The notes beneath the pieces are model-generated. The model was not told the DNA's origin. It saw only the letters and a program-made list of their open reading frames with translations, and did not search any database. Both the position numbers and the translations under genes were made by a program. DNA of 64,000 nt from SABI01 sp963678555 (GTDB lineage Bacteria > Spirochaetota > Spirochaetia > Sphaerochaetales > Sphaerochaetaceae), in assembly GCA_963678555.2 (NCBI GenBank), contig CAXXJA010000003.1:310001-374000 (forward strand). The letters are read 5' to 3'. Within the stretch, counting starts at the first letter, position 1, and every line of letters starts with the position of its first letter. Positions 50,524 through 59,652 of the stretch are shown one piece after another.

Positions 50524-52308
50524 ATGGAATTCAAGCAGAGAACTGTTACATGCGGAGGACTCCGCAAAAGTGATGTAGGGAGAACTGTCGTTCTCAATGG
50601 ATGGGTACACCGGACACGGAACCATGGCGGAATCCAGTTCATAAACCTGAGAGACCGATACGGGATCACCCAGGTCGTCATATCAGATACAGCCAGTGCC
50701 GAAGTACAGGAACTGGCAGCCTCTCTTCACAACGAATACTGTATCAGTGTCGAAGGTGTTGTGGCAGGCAGACCTGACGAGATGGTGAACAGCTCCATGG
50801 AAACTGGTGAGATCGAGGTGGAAGCTTCCACACTGCAGATCCTCAGTACCTGTGCCCCCATTCCCTTCCAGATAGATGAGGAATCCGATGCGAAGGAAGA
50901 CACCCGGCTCAAATACCGGTTTCTTGACCTCCGCAGCGGAGGGATGCAGAAGAGGATCAAACTGAGACACGATTTCATTCGTGCCATCAGGGAGTTCCTC
51001 AGTGAACGGGATTTCTATGAGATCGAGACTCCTACCCTGATTAAATCGACTCCCGAGGGTGCACGCGACTTCCTTGTCCCCTCCCGTATCTACCCGGGAA
51101 AGTTTTATGCGCTTCCCCAGTCACCTCAGCTTCTCAAGCAGATCCTGATGGTCAGCGGGTTCGACAAGTATTTCCAGATAGCACGATGCTACAGGGATGA
51201 GGATGCACGCGGAGACCGTCAGCTTGAGTTCACTCAGCTTGACATGGAAATGTCCTTTGTCAAACGGGATGATGTCCTCTCACTCATGGAAGAGCTGTTT
51301 CATCACGTGTTCAAGAAGACTATAGGATATGAAACAGATAAAACCTTCCTGAGACTTACCTGGGAAGAAGCCATGAACACCTACGGTGTCGACAAACCGG
51401 ACCTCAGGTATGACCTGCCGCTGCAGGACTTCAGCACACTGGCGAAGGAAGGTTCCTTTGCGACGTTCACGGACGTAATCGAGAACGGAGGAACGGTCAA
51501 GGTCATCAAAGCACCGTCCAGTGAGAGTGTCGCCTTCTCGAGAAAATTCATCACCAGCCTCGAGGAAGCCGCGAAGGTGTACAAAGCCAAAGGCCTCGCA
51601 TGGATGAAGGTGAATGCAGAGGGACATCTTGAAGGCGGAATCAGCAAGTTCTTTTCCCATCTCGAAAAGAAAGTCCTCGGCTTTACCGGTGCTCAACCGG
51701 GTGATATGCTCCTGTTCGTAGCCGACACGTGGCGTGTGACCTGTGCTGCCCTCGGTGCTGTGCGAGTCAAACTCGCTAAGGACCTTTCCCTGATCGACAC
51801 CTCCAGGTTCGCCTTCTGCTGGATCATCGATTTCCCCCTGTTCGAATACAATGAGGAGGAAGGCCACTGGGAGGCTGCCCACCACATGTTCAGCATGCCG
51901 CAGGATCAGTACATCGACACACTGGAAGAAGACCCCGGCAGCGTGAAGGGTGATTTATACGACCTCGTCCTCAACGGGAACGAAGTTGCCTCAGGCTCGA
52001 TACGAATCCATGATGTGGAGCTCCAGAAACGGATCTTCCGTATCTGCAACTTCCCCGATGATGTGGCCGAAGAACGGTTCGGTTTCCTTCTTAATGCGTT
52101 CAAGTACGGTGCCCCCCCGCATGGAGGAATTGCACCGGGCATTGACCGGATGGTGATGATCATGGCGGGACAGACCTCAATCAAGGAAGTCATCGCCTTC
52201 CCGAAGAATACCGCTGCCGTCTCACCGATGGATGATTCACCCTCGTACGTTGACCAGCAGCAACTCGATGACCTTCACCTCATCATCAAGAAGGATGAGA
52301 AAGCCTAG
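50524..52308 (+). CDS. aspS: Aspartyl-tRNA synthetase
   Basis: 594 residues from ATG 50524 (EFKQRTVTCGGLRKSDVG is the usual bacterial start); the promoter lies just upstream, so the longer frame is rejected. An OB-fold anticodon-binding domain (HRTRNHGGIQFINLRDR) precedes class II motif 1 (RHDFIRAIREFLSERDFYEIETPTLIKSTPEGA), motif 2 (FDKYFQIARCYRDEDARGDRQLEFTQLD) and motif 3 (GIAPGIDRMVMIMAG). The GAD insertion domain of bacterial-type enzymes is present between motifs 2 and 3. It charges tRNA-Asp. Confidence 0.95.
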   Translation: MEFKQRTVTCGGLRKSDVGRTVVLNGWVHRTRNHGGIQFINLRDRYGITQVVISDTASAEVQELAASLHNEYCISVEGVVAGRPDEMVNSSMETGEIEVEASTLQILSTCAPIPFQIDEESDAKEDTRLKYRFLDLRSGGMQKRIKLRHDFIRAIREFLSERDFYEIETPTLIKSTPEGARDFLVPSRIYPGKFYALPQSPQLLKQILMVSGFDKYFQIARCYRDEDARGDRQLEFTQLDMEMSFVKRDDVLSLMEELFHHVFKKTIGYETDKTFLRLTWEEAMNTYGVDKPDLRYDLPLQDFSTLAKEGSFATFTDVIENGGTVKVIKAPSSESVAFSRKFITSLEEAAKVYKAKGLAWMKVNAEGHLEGGISKFFSHLEKKVLGFTGAQPGDMLLFVADTWRVTCAALGAVRVKLAKDLSLIDTSRFAFCWIIDFPLFEYNEEEGHWEAAHHMFSMPQDQYIDTLEEDPGSVKGDLYDLVLNGNEVASGSIRIHDVELQKRIFRICNFPDDVAEERFGFLLNAFKYGAPPHGGIAPGIDRMVMIMAGQTSIKEVIAFPKNTAAVSPMDDSPSYVDQQQLDDLHLIIKKDEKA

Positions 52309-53548
52309 TCCTGCTTCACCTGCACCCACCATCGCCATCATAGGCGGTGGTGCCAGCGGTCTGTATGCTGCCGCTCATGCCGCTCTGGCTTCACATCAGC
52401 AGGGTAAAAGCCTCTCTATCCAGATATTCGAGAAGAATCCTGCTGTTGCCAGAAAACTTGCGATCACAGGTTCCAGTCAGTGCAATCTCACCCATGATTC
52501 GTCAGCTGAAGTGATGGCTGAACACTATTATGAGCATCAGGAGACGATGCGGAAGATCCTCTCTATCCATGATTCAACTGCCACGATGAAGTTCTTCGCT
52601 TCTCACGGGCTCTCACTCACGACCCGGCACGACGGCAAGGTCTTCCCCTCCTCCTTTGATGCACGCGATGTCATCACCGTACTTACCTCCATTCTGGAAA
52701 CCAACGGAGTCAGGATACACACCTCCTCAACCGTATCCACAGTCAGACACGATTCGGGCCGGTATGTGCTCACCTGTGCAGACGGCAGTGAATTCGTATC
52801 GGATGCACTGATCATAGCGACCGGAGGATTCACCTATCCTGTCACAGGGAGCACCGGAGACGGATACCGGTTTGCAAAGAAGCTCTCTCACACGATCACA
52901 CCTATACATCCCGCGCTCTCCCCGGTGAAGGTGACAGGCACCTTCTCCTCCGCTCTCAGCGGCATCACACTGGAACAGGCGTTCGTGTACGCTGGGGGAA
53001 AACGAAGAGGTCCGGAAGCTCTTCTGTTCACCCATCTGGGACTTTCAGGGCCTGTGATACTGCATAGCAGTCGTTATATGAACACTCAAGACACAATCAA
53101 GGTATCATTCATCGACAAAAGCGAAAAGGCGATGTATCAGGAGATACGCTCCCTGTGTGCCCGGGAGGGCAGGAAACAGCTGATCACAATCCTTCTTGAG
53201 ACGGGTCTTCCACGCAGGCTGCTTGAATTCATCCTCTCTGCAAACGGAATCGACCCTTCACGGAAGGGCGCTGAAACCGGGCGCCAGAGTCTGCTCAGGA
53301 TAAGCAGGGATATCACCGGTATGTCCTTCGATGTCTCTCTCACGGGTATGACCGGCAGAGCGATCGTGAGCGCAGGGGGGATCAGTACCGGTGAGGTGGA
53401 CCTTCAGACGATGGAGTCAACACTCCACCCCCATCTCTATTTCTGCGGTGAAGTACTGGACATCGACGGAGAGACCGGCGGGTACAATCTTCAGGCCGCC
53501 TGGTCTACCGCGGCAATAGCCGCCGAGCACTGTATCGCCACTCTCTGA
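52295..53548 (+). CDS. BaiN/HI0933-family NAD(P)/FAD-dependent oxidoreductase
   Basis: About 417 residues if started at ATG 52295, which overlaps aspS by 14 bases. The FAD-binding GGGASGLYAA is near residue 15, then the family marks EKNPAVARKLAITGSSQCNLTH, FPSSFDARDV and ATGGFTYPVTGSTGDGY, and C-terminal EVLDIDGETGGYNLQAAWSTA. It reduces steroid-like or other enone substrates, or acts as an uncharacterised flavoprotein. It is probably co-transcribed with aspS. The ribosome site is poor, and ATG 52268 is an alternative. Confidence 0.85.
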   Translation: MRKPSPASPAPTIAIIGGGASGLYAAAHAALASHQQGKSLSIQIFEKNPAVARKLAITGSSQCNLTHDSSAEVMAEHYYEHQETMRKILSIHDSTATMKFFASHGLSLTTRHDGKVFPSSFDARDVITVLTSILETNGVRIHTSSTVSTVRHDSGRYVLTCADGSEFVSDALIIATGGFTYPVTGSTGDGYRFAKKLSHTITPIHPALSPVKVTGTFSSALSGITLEQAFVYAGGKRRGPEALLFTHLGLSGPVILHSSRYMNTQDTIKVSFIDKSEKAMYQEIRSLCAREGRKQLITILLETGLPRRLLEFILSANGIDPSRKGAETGRQSLLRISRDITGMSFDVSLTGMTGRAIVSAGGISTGEVDLQTMESTLHPHLYFCGEVLDIDGETGGYNLQAAWSTAAIAAEHCIATL

Positions 53549-53643
53549 TCGTCTGTTTTACTCGGATTTCCGGACGGTCGGGCTTTACTTCACGAAGGTT
53601 TCTCACTACCTTCAAATACATATCAGCAGCCAAGGAGGCAACT

Positions 53644-54039
53644 ATGGGTGAATCGATTCACATTCAGACGAACTACGCACAGCATGACGGTACTCTCGTG
53701 ACCGACAGCGGAACACGGGTTCTGCTCGGAAGAGAACAGGGAACTGTGGCCCCATATGAACTGCTGCTGGGAGGTCTCTCCTACTGTCTGTTCAGGACCT
53801 TTGAGTCTGTAACGGAGAAAATGAAGCTGAAATATGAAGGTATGGACATGGAAATCACCGGAGTGAAGGGTGATGATGCCATAGGCATGCTTACGAATGT
53901 GACCCTGAAGGTATCAATGACGGGTGCTCCTGATGAGAAGAAGATAACAAGGGCCTTTGATATTTCGACACGATACTGTTCAGTATTCAACACACTGGGC
54001 AAGGTTGCAGAGATGAAATGGGATATAAGTTTTCACTAA
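53644..54039 (+). CDS. OsmC/Ohr-family peroxide-handling protein
   Basis: 131 residues with AAGGAGG before the ATG. The redox cysteines are Cys48 (GGLSYCLFRT) and Cys112 (RYCSVFNTL), spaced as in OsmC-like thiol peroxidases. It detoxifies organic hydroperoxides in this otherwise anaerobe-like context. The motif around Cys48 departs from the common ACF, so a variant subfamily is likely. Confidence 0.85.
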   Translation: MGESIHIQTNYAQHDGTLVTDSGTRVLLGREQGTVAPYELLLGGLSYCLFRTFESVTEKMKLKYEGMDMEITGVKGDDAIGMLTNVTLKVSMTGAPDEKKITRAFDISTRYCSVFNTLGKVAEMKWDISFH

Positions 54040-54060
54040 TGCTCTGTACTGTGGTACAAT
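54032..54060 (+). promoter_or_regulatory. Promoter of the gene at 54070
   Basis: TTCACT (54032-54037), 17 bases, TACAAT (54055-54060) with extended TGG. The ATG follows after nine bases, so the leader is almost absent. Confidence 0.5.
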
Positions 54061-54069
54061 CGTATTGAA

Positions 54070-54627
54070 ATGAAAGAAGATGAACGGGAACGGGAACTCT
54101 CCAGTCAGGTAAGTCTCTTCGAAACACTTCTGTACTCCCTCAAAGAGGTGCTGCGAACACGTGCCGACATACTGTCGGTCAGCGGCCGGAGAATTCCCTT
54201 CGCGTACCGGGTAGCACATACACTGGAAACGGAACTGAAGGCTCTGGATGTCTCGCCGTTCACTATAGATATGGGAATGGCCGTGTCCGGGGACTCCAAG
54301 GCTCTCGTGCCCGACATATCAGTGCGAGAGGGTGAAACCCTTCTCATGACGGTCTCGGTACGCAATAACTATCTGAGTGAGAGAGAACTGCTCGCTCTGC
54401 ACACCCTCAGGATGAGCACCATGTGCCCTATCACCCTGGCTGTGGCCCTGCTTCCCCGAAGCGATTATCTTCTGATCTATCAGAGCGACGAGATGTTCGT
54501 CGACTACTTCCACTACTACATCGAATACCACCACCTGTCCTTCCTGAAGCGGATAGAGACCGGTGAGATAGGATCCTCTGTGAAGCAGCTGAGCCTTATC
54601 CCTTCAGTGAGAAAGAGGGGACTGTGA
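54070..54627 (+). CDS. Conserved hypothetical protein
   Basis: 185 residues, acidic N-terminus, no signal peptide or membrane helix. Visible features are a long helix (residues 10-60), SKALVPDISVREGETLLMTVSVRN in the middle and an aromatic stretch MFVDYFHYYIEYHHLSFL. A restriction-endonuclease-like or SRPBCC-like fold is conceivable, but no family is recognised. It is convergent with the Cys-rich gene downstream. Confidence 0.55.
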   Translation: MKEDERERELSSQVSLFETLLYSLKEVLRTRADILSVSGRRIPFAYRVAHTLETELKALDVSPFTIDMGMAVSGDSKALVPDISVREGETLLMTVSVRNNYLSERELLALHTLRMSTMCPITLAVALLPRSDYLLIYQSDEMFVDYFHYYIEYHHLSFLKRIETGEIGSSVKQLSLIPSVRKRGL

Positions 54628-54651
54628 CACACTCCTGCTTTTGATAACCGA

Positions 54652-55374
54652 TCAGTGGTAGATACGGCCTTCCCCGGTGAAGGCAGAGACTGCACGGCTC
54701 TGGGCGTTCTCACATCCGTTCCACGGTTTATCGGCATTTTCGCTCTTGTACTTCTGAGTCATCCACAGCACCTCACCTTCAAGTCGTTCTAGATTGGCTC
54801 GCATAATGATGGCAAGATCTTTGACAAATTCGACGTATTGTGCATCCCCAAGCATCTTTCGAGACATCGTAAACAGGTCCTGTGTATGATAGAGACAGAA
54901 TCCTCGGCTATCAAGGAATGTACGCCTGAACTCATTGTCATCAAAGAAGAGTTTAATGATCGTGTACAGGTACCGCTCCCTTCTCTCGGTCATCCGGTCG
55001 CAGACAAGACATCCTTCCGATCGATTCTCAAGCACAGAAGACACCTCACCGGCAAGCTTCTTCACTCTTTTTACCTTCGTCTCACTCGGCAGGGCTTCGA
55101 GGACTTTTCCTGTTTTTTCCATCGTCTCCAGGAGGAAGGTGTGAGAAAGAAGGGCGACAGACTGGGCACTCCCGGCTGCAAGGATGGACTTCCAGTGAAT
55201 GGGACAGAAGCCGGTCCTGTTCACCTCCTGGCGAGTCTCCGGATGCATGACCGAACTGCCGGTATAGTACGCTACCGCATCGCGGTGCGAGGCCTCCATA
55301 AGGTGGCAGAGAGGACACTGCACATCGGCTGCGAAGGCATCCCACACGGGGATGGTCTCAAGTTTGAGTTTCAC
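54652..55374 (-). CDS. Cys-rich putative metal-binding protein (DUF6062-like)
   Basis: 240 residues, GTG start after AAAGGGTAGAGCAGG. Four cysteine/histidine clusters are regularly placed: CPLCHL (residue 20), GFCPIHW, CLVCDR and GFCLYH. They form two pairs of the type CxxC...CxxH, suggesting two zinc or iron sites in a helical protein. It resembles a family I recall as DUF6062, known mainly from anaerobes and of unknown function. It lies six bases after the aldolase gene in one operon. Confidence 0.65.
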   Translation of the reverse strand: MKLKLETIPVWDAFAADVQCPLCHLMEASHRDAVAYYTGSSVMHPETRQEVNRTGFCPIHWKSILAAGSAQSVALLSHTFLLETMEKTGKVLEALPSETKVKRVKKLAGEVSSVLENRSEGCLVCDRMTERRERYLYTIIKLFFDDNEFRRTFLDSRGFCLYHTQDLFTMSRKMLGDAQYVEFVKDLAIIMRANLERLEGEVLWMTQKYKSENADKPWNGCENAQSRAVSAFTGEGRIYH

Positions 55375-55380
55375 CCTGCT

Positions 55381-56031
55381 CTACCCTTTCTTCATCTCAT
55401 CCAGTTCGACACAGCGCTGCTCATCAAGAGAAGTTATTCCCGTTCCGGCAAGCTTCATCATCTCGGTGATGAAGGTCATCCTGGCGCTGTTCTCAAGGAC
55501 TTCGATCAGGTCGAACGCCTGGATGAGAGAAGCTCCGACAGTCAGAACCCCGTGATTCTCCAGAAGGACCACATTGTTGGTCCTGATCCCTTCCACCACA
55601 GAATCTGCAAGGTCTGCGGTTCCCATTCTCCTATAGGGGGCCAGATAGGGCTCACCGATCAGAAAGTAGCTCTCTGCAAGAAGGCGGGTGTTGATCGGCG
55701 TATTCATGGTCGTGAAGGAGGAGGCATAGACCGGGTGCGCGTGGACCACTGCATCAATATCGCCTCGTGCCATCAGCACTCTGCGGTGCATCTCGCTCTC
55801 GATGCTGAGTTTCAGGTGGGGAGTGTGGTTGGTCCCGTCGAAGCCCACCACGGCTATCACCTCACCGGTGAGACTTGCCTTGTCAAGCTGGCTCGGAGTA
55901 ATACAGAACAGCTCGTCACTGAGCCTGAACGAGATGTTTCCGCCGCTTGTGGTGGTGAGACGTGTCGTATAGAGGCGGCTCATCGTATCAGCCACCTGCT
56001 GACGGATACCGTCGTACCGGGAAATATCCAT
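55381..56031 (-). CDS. Class II (zinc) aldolase/epimerase, AraD/FucA family
   Basis: 216 residues with TAGGAGATTTTACC before the start. The phosphate-binding TTTSGGNISFR, the catalytic glutamate region HLKLSIESEMHRRVL, zinc ligands in VVHAHPVYAS and the distal histidine in LLENHGVLTVG are all present. It cleaves or epimerises a phosphorylated sugar such as fuculose-1-phosphate or ribulose-5-phosphate. The specificity cannot be read from the sequence. Confidence 0.88.
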   Translation of the reverse strand: MDISRYDGIRQQVADTMSRLYTTRLTTTSGGNISFRLSDELFCITPSQLDKASLTGEVIAVVGFDGTNHTPHLKLSIESEMHRRVLMARGDIDAVVHAHPVYASSFTTMNTPINTRLLAESYFLIGEPYLAPYRRMGTADLADSVVEGIRTNNVVLLENHGVLTVGASLIQAFDLIEVLENSARMTFITEMMKLAGTGITSLDEQRCVELDEMKKG

Positions 56032-56093
56032 GGTAAAATCTCCTATAGCTCCTTACTCTAACGGGTTTCCCTGTGAAAGAGAAGTGGATAATG

Positions 56094-56122
56094 TTGTGTG
56101 AGTGAACGAGTTTTGGTACAAT
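56094..56122 (+). promoter_or_regulatory. Promoter of proS
   Basis: TTGTGT (56094-56099), 17 bases, TACAAT (56117-56122) with extended TGG, then a normal leader with AAGGAG. Confidence 0.6.
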
Positions 56123-56167
56123 GCGCGATAGAACAACGAGTCAAGAATCCTGAAGGAGAGTAAGAGC

Positions 56168-57907
56168 ATGAGAATGTCTCAACTGTTTTCCCGAACACTC
56201 CGGGAAGATCCTGCGTACGCCGATACACGTGGATATGCACTTCTGGTGCGTTCCGGTTTCATCAAACAGCTTGGAGCTGGTATCTTCACCCTGCTTCCGC
56301 TCGGAGTCCGCTCGATCAGGAAGATCGAACAGATCATCCGCGAGGAGATGGATGCGATCGGTGGACAGGAGATAGAGATGCCGGTGGTGAATCCTGCGGA
56401 CATATGGAAAAAAACCGGTCGCTATTACAGCATCGACAAGGAGATGGCTCGTTTTCAGGACCGGGTCGGACGGGACATGGTCCTTGCCATGACGCACGAA
56501 GAATGTGTCACCTCGGTCGCCTCTCATGAGATTGACTCATACAAGCAGCTCCCTCAGCTCGTCTACCAGATCCAGACAAAGTGGAGAGACGACCCTCGGC
56601 CCCGTGCCGGGCTGATTCGCGTGAGAGAGTTCACGATGAAAGACGCATACAGCTTCGATACGACCCCCGAAGGGCTTGAGAAGCAGTATCAGGCGAACTA
56701 CCAGGCCTACTTCAAGGTATTCAACCGCTGCGGTCTGCCCACCATCGCCGTCGGAAGCGACTCGGGAATGATGGGTGGAAAGGTTGCTCATGAGTATATG
56801 TATCTCTCTCCCATCGGAGAAGACTCGATCGTGACCTGTTCATCCTGTGACTACACGGCGAACCGTCAGGTGGCGAAGTTTGTCAAAACCCTAGAGGACA
56901 ACGGAGAGATGCGCCCACTGAAAAAGATCGCCACACCCGGAACCTCCACTATTGATGAACTGGCTGAATTCCTTTCAGTCAGTGCCTCACAGTGCGCAAA
57001 AGCGCTCTTCATGATGGGAACGTTCGTCGATGAGGAGACCAATGAAGAGGTGAACAGGCTTATCATCGCGGTAATCCGGGGTGACATGGAAGTAGAAGAG
57101 AACAAGCTGCAGAATGCAGCACGTGCCAATGGCCTCAGAACAGCACATCCTGATGAGATCAGAGACAAGAAGATGTTCCCCGGTTACGGATCTCCGATCG
57201 GAGCTGCAGAGGATGTCATCGTCATCGTAGATGATTCAGTAGCGGGCAGCAGCAATCTTGTCGCGGGAGCGAATGAAGAAGGGTATCACTATCTCAATAC
57301 GAACTTCGCCAGAGACTATACCGGAACAGTTGCAGATATAGCATCAGCACGTCAGGGAGATATCTGTACGGTCTGCTCGCATGAGCTCACACTGAACCGG
57401 GGGGTCGAAGTCGGTAATATCTTCCAGCTCGGCACCCGTTACTCCGAGGCCATGGGACTTACCTATCAGGATGAGAACGGGCGTCGGCAGCCGGTCATCA
57501 TGGGCTCCTACGGGATCGGTGTCGGGCGGCTCCTTGCCTGTCTTGCAGAAGAATATCAGGATGAAAACGGTCTGAGACTGCCCATCTCGGTCAGTCCCTT
57601 CCAGATTCACTTCGTGTCACTCATGAAAGACCAGAGTTTCAGCGAGGAGATCTATGGCAGGCTTACCGATGCCGGACTCAGTGTTCTGTATGATGACAGA
57701 AAAGAGAGCGCCGGAGTCAAATTCTCTGATGCCGACCTCCTTGGGATCCCGATCCGTATAACACTGGGAAACAGAGGCTTCAAGGAAGGAATGTTTGAGC
57801 TCAAATACCGCAGTGACCTGTCAACAATGCACACACTTCCCATCGAAGGGATCGAGAAGGAGCTGAGACGCATCGTCACAGAACTTGAAGCTCAGGTGGT
57901 GGGATAA
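56168..57907 (+). CDS. proS: Prolyl-tRNA synthetase (bacterial type with editing domain)
   Basis: 579 residues after AAGGAGAGTAAGAGC. The class II motifs are GIFTLLPLGVRSIRKIEQIIREEMDAIGGQEIEMP (motif 1), RVREFTMKDAYSF (motif 2) and GSYGIGVGRLLACLAEE (motif 3). Between 2 and 3 lies the long INS editing domain (about 220-400; LSVSASQCAKALFMMG and an ELTLN metal-type edge) that hydrolyses misacylated Ala-tRNA-Pro. The C-terminal anticodon domain starts near 475. It charges tRNA-Pro. Confidence 0.95.
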   Translation: MRMSQLFSRTLREDPAYADTRGYALLVRSGFIKQLGAGIFTLLPLGVRSIRKIEQIIREEMDAIGGQEIEMPVVNPADIWKKTGRYYSIDKEMARFQDRVGRDMVLAMTHEECVTSVASHEIDSYKQLPQLVYQIQTKWRDDPRPRAGLIRVREFTMKDAYSFDTTPEGLEKQYQANYQAYFKVFNRCGLPTIAVGSDSGMMGGKVAHEYMYLSPIGEDSIVTCSSCDYTANRQVAKFVKTLEDNGEMRPLKKIATPGTSTIDELAEFLSVSASQCAKALFMMGTFVDEETNEEVNRLIIAVIRGDMEVEENKLQNAARANGLRTAHPDEIRDKKMFPGYGSPIGAAEDVIVIVDDSVAGSSNLVAGANEEGYHYLNTNFARDYTGTVADIASARQGDICTVCSHELTLNRGVEVGNIFQLGTRYSEAMGLTYQDENGRRQPVIMGSYGIGVGRLLACLAEEYQDENGLRLPISVSPFQIHFVSLMKDQSFSEEIYGRLTDAGLSVLYDDRKESAGVKFSDADLLGIPIRITLGNRGFKEGMFELKYRSDLSTMHTLPIEGIEKELRRIVTELEAQVVG

Positions 57908-57908
57908 G

Positions 57909-57927
57909 AGAAGGCTTCCTGCCTTCT
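57909..57927. terminator. Small stem-loop between proS and the ankyrin gene
   Basis: AGAAGGC and GCCTTCT around TTCCT. It is weak and lacks a T run; it may serve both convergent genes. Confidence 0.3.
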
Positions 57928-58435
57928 ACTCCTCTGCCCCTGAGGCTCTCAGCAGTCTGACAACGTAGGCTCTCTTTGCTTCCTTTGCATAATCAAGGGC
58001 ACTCTTGTCCTGATAATCTCGGGCATTCACATCACTTCCCGCCTTGATCAAGGCGGAGATGACCTTGGTTGCATTGCCGCTGTTCACAGCCATGATCAGC
58101 GCAGTCTCTCCAAGGTAATTCACGTCATGAAGGTCCGATCCGGCAGCTACCAGTGCTTCGATCACCTGAGAAGAGTGGTTGTGGTTGCTTGCAAGCTGAA
58201 GAGCCGTGGACTTGTACTGCGGTTCGCGCTTGAAGACATCCGCGCCGTGAGCGACGAGGGTCTCGATGACCTTTGCGCTCGAAGAGAACAAGGCAGCACG
58301 CATCAGGGGCGTCAGTCCAAAAGCATCCTGTGCATGAACACTTGCTCCCTGCGCGAGGAGAGATGCGATCTCCTTGCCTCCCCTGGCCTTGTCACACAGT
58401 GAAAACAATTTTTCCTGCAATACCTTCTGATCCAT
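57926..58435 (-). CDS. Ankyrin-repeat protein
   Basis: About 169 residues from ATG 58435 after GGGAGGAACAGT. Four to five ankyrin repeats occupy most of the protein: GLTPLMRAALFSSSAKVIETLVAHGADV, STALQLASNHNHSSQVIEALVAAGSDL, GETALIMAVNSGNATKVISALIKAGSDV, and a last partial KSALDYAKEAKRAYVVRLLRASGA. There is no signal peptide, so it is cytosolic. It likely mediates a protein contact; the partner is unknown. Confidence 0.85.
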   Translation of the reverse strand: MDQKVLQEKLFSLCDKARGGKEIASLLAQGASVHAQDAFGLTPLMRAALFSSSAKVIETLVAHGADVFKREPQYKSTALQLASNHNHSSQVIEALVAAGSDLHDVNYLGETALIMAVNSGNATKVISALIKAGSDVNARDYQDKSALDYAKEAKRAYVVRLLRASGAEE

Positions 58436-58530
58436 ACTGTTCCTCCCGTGGAGCATCTGTGGTATGGGTATACTTAACCATAGATATGTGCGGTACGTAA
58501 AGGTCTCACCCGAGTGAACCGACAATATAG

Positions 58531-58560
58531 TTGCCCAGTGGATACCACTTATTGTACTAT
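58531..58560 (+). promoter_or_regulatory. Promoter of add, predicted leaderless
   Basis: TTGCCC (58531-58536), 18 bases, TACTAT (58555-58560), then six bases to the ATG at 58567. Confidence 0.6.
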
Positions 58561-58566
58561 GAATGC

Positions 58567-59652
58567 ATGATACCGATAGACATCATCAAACAGGTTCCAA
58601 AAGTCGAACTGCACGATCATCTCGATGGATCGATGAGAGTTGATACGATTATTGAGCTGGCACGTGACGCGGACATCCCGCTGCCCCGGGATAATGCAGA
58701 AGATCTTGAGAACTGGTTCCATCAGGGGTGTGAGAGAAAGTCACTGCCCCTGTATCTCGAGACCTTCGGGGTGACCGTAGCCGTGCTTCAGACCAGAGAG
58801 AATCTGATGAGAGCAGCTGTTGAGACGATGGAGGACCTGGCTCAGGACAATGTTGTCTATACCGAGATCAGGTTCGCACCGATCCTTCACACTCAGAAGG
58901 GACTCTCACTCGATGAGATCATGGAAGCAGTCCTTGACGGCATGGATGAAGGGAAACGGCGCACAGGTGTCAGCTACGGCATCATCCTCTGCGCCATGAG
59001 AAACCAGAGCCCGGACATATCACTGACCATAGCGAAGCTTGCGGTAGCCTACCGTGGAAGAGGAGTCGTGGGCCTTGACCTTGCAGGCGATGAAGCGGGA
59101 AACCCCCCGAAGGCACACCTGGAAGCCTTCCAGTATATCAGAAACCAGAATTTCAATATCACCATCCATGCGGGTGAAGGATTCGGACTCGAATCGATCT
59201 GGCAGGCTATACAGATATGCTCGGCTCACAGGATCGGTCATGGAACCCGACTGATGGATGACATGGATATCGAAAACGGAACCATAGAGAAGATGGGGTC
59301 ACTTGCTCATTTCATTCAGGACAAACGTATTCCCATAGAGATGTGCATCTCCTCGAACGTCGGCACAGGAGCGGCGGAGAGCATCGGGAAACATCCTTTC
59401 AATACCTTTTTCCGGAACAACTTCCGGGTCTTTCTCTGCTGTGACAACCGTCTGATGAGCAATACGACACTCACCAGAGAGATGGCCATAGCCAGTGAAG
59501 CGTATGGACTGAGTCTGAGCGACCTTGAGAAGATATCGACCAATGCCATGAAGTCGGCTTTCATACATCACGATGAGAGAATCAGAATCATCTACGATGT
59601 GATTAAAAAAGAGTTCAGTGAGCTGAAGAACCGGTACCCTCAGTACGTTTAA
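58567..59652 (+). CDS. add: Adenosine deaminase
   Basis: 361 residues from ATG 58567. Zinc ligands are in KVELHDHLDGSM and ITIHAGEG with the catalytic Glu, IGHGTRLMDD supplies the base histidine, and the last metal Asp is in the loop LCCDNRLMSNT (usual form TDDP). The aspartate after TDD is replaced by asparagine-like sequence (CDNR), a mild deviation. It deaminates adenosine or deoxyadenosine to inosine. No ribosome site is present. Confidence 0.88.
   Translation: MIPIDIIKQVPKVELHDHLDGSMRVDTIIELARDADIPLPRDNAEDLENWFHQGCERKSLPLYLETFGVTVAVLQTRENLMRAAVETMEDLAQDNVVYTEIRFAPILHTQKGLSLDEIMEAVLDGMDEGKRRTGVSYGIILCAMRNQSPDISLTIAKLAVAYRGRGVVGLDLAGDEAGNPPKAHLEAFQYIRNQNFNITIHAGEGFGLESIWQAIQICSAHRIGHGTRLMDDMDIENGTIEKMGSLAHFIQDKRIPIEMCISSNVGTGAAESIGKHPFNTFFRNNFRVFLCCDNRLMSNTTLTREMAIASEAYGLSLSDLEKISTNAMKSAFIHHDERIRIIYDVIKKEFSELKNRYPQYV

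Noticed and set aside
54838..56061. Long plus-strand ORF of 407 codons
   Set aside because: It lies antisense to the aldolase and Cys-rich genes, whose motifs, starts and ribosome sites are clear; its translation shows no domain.
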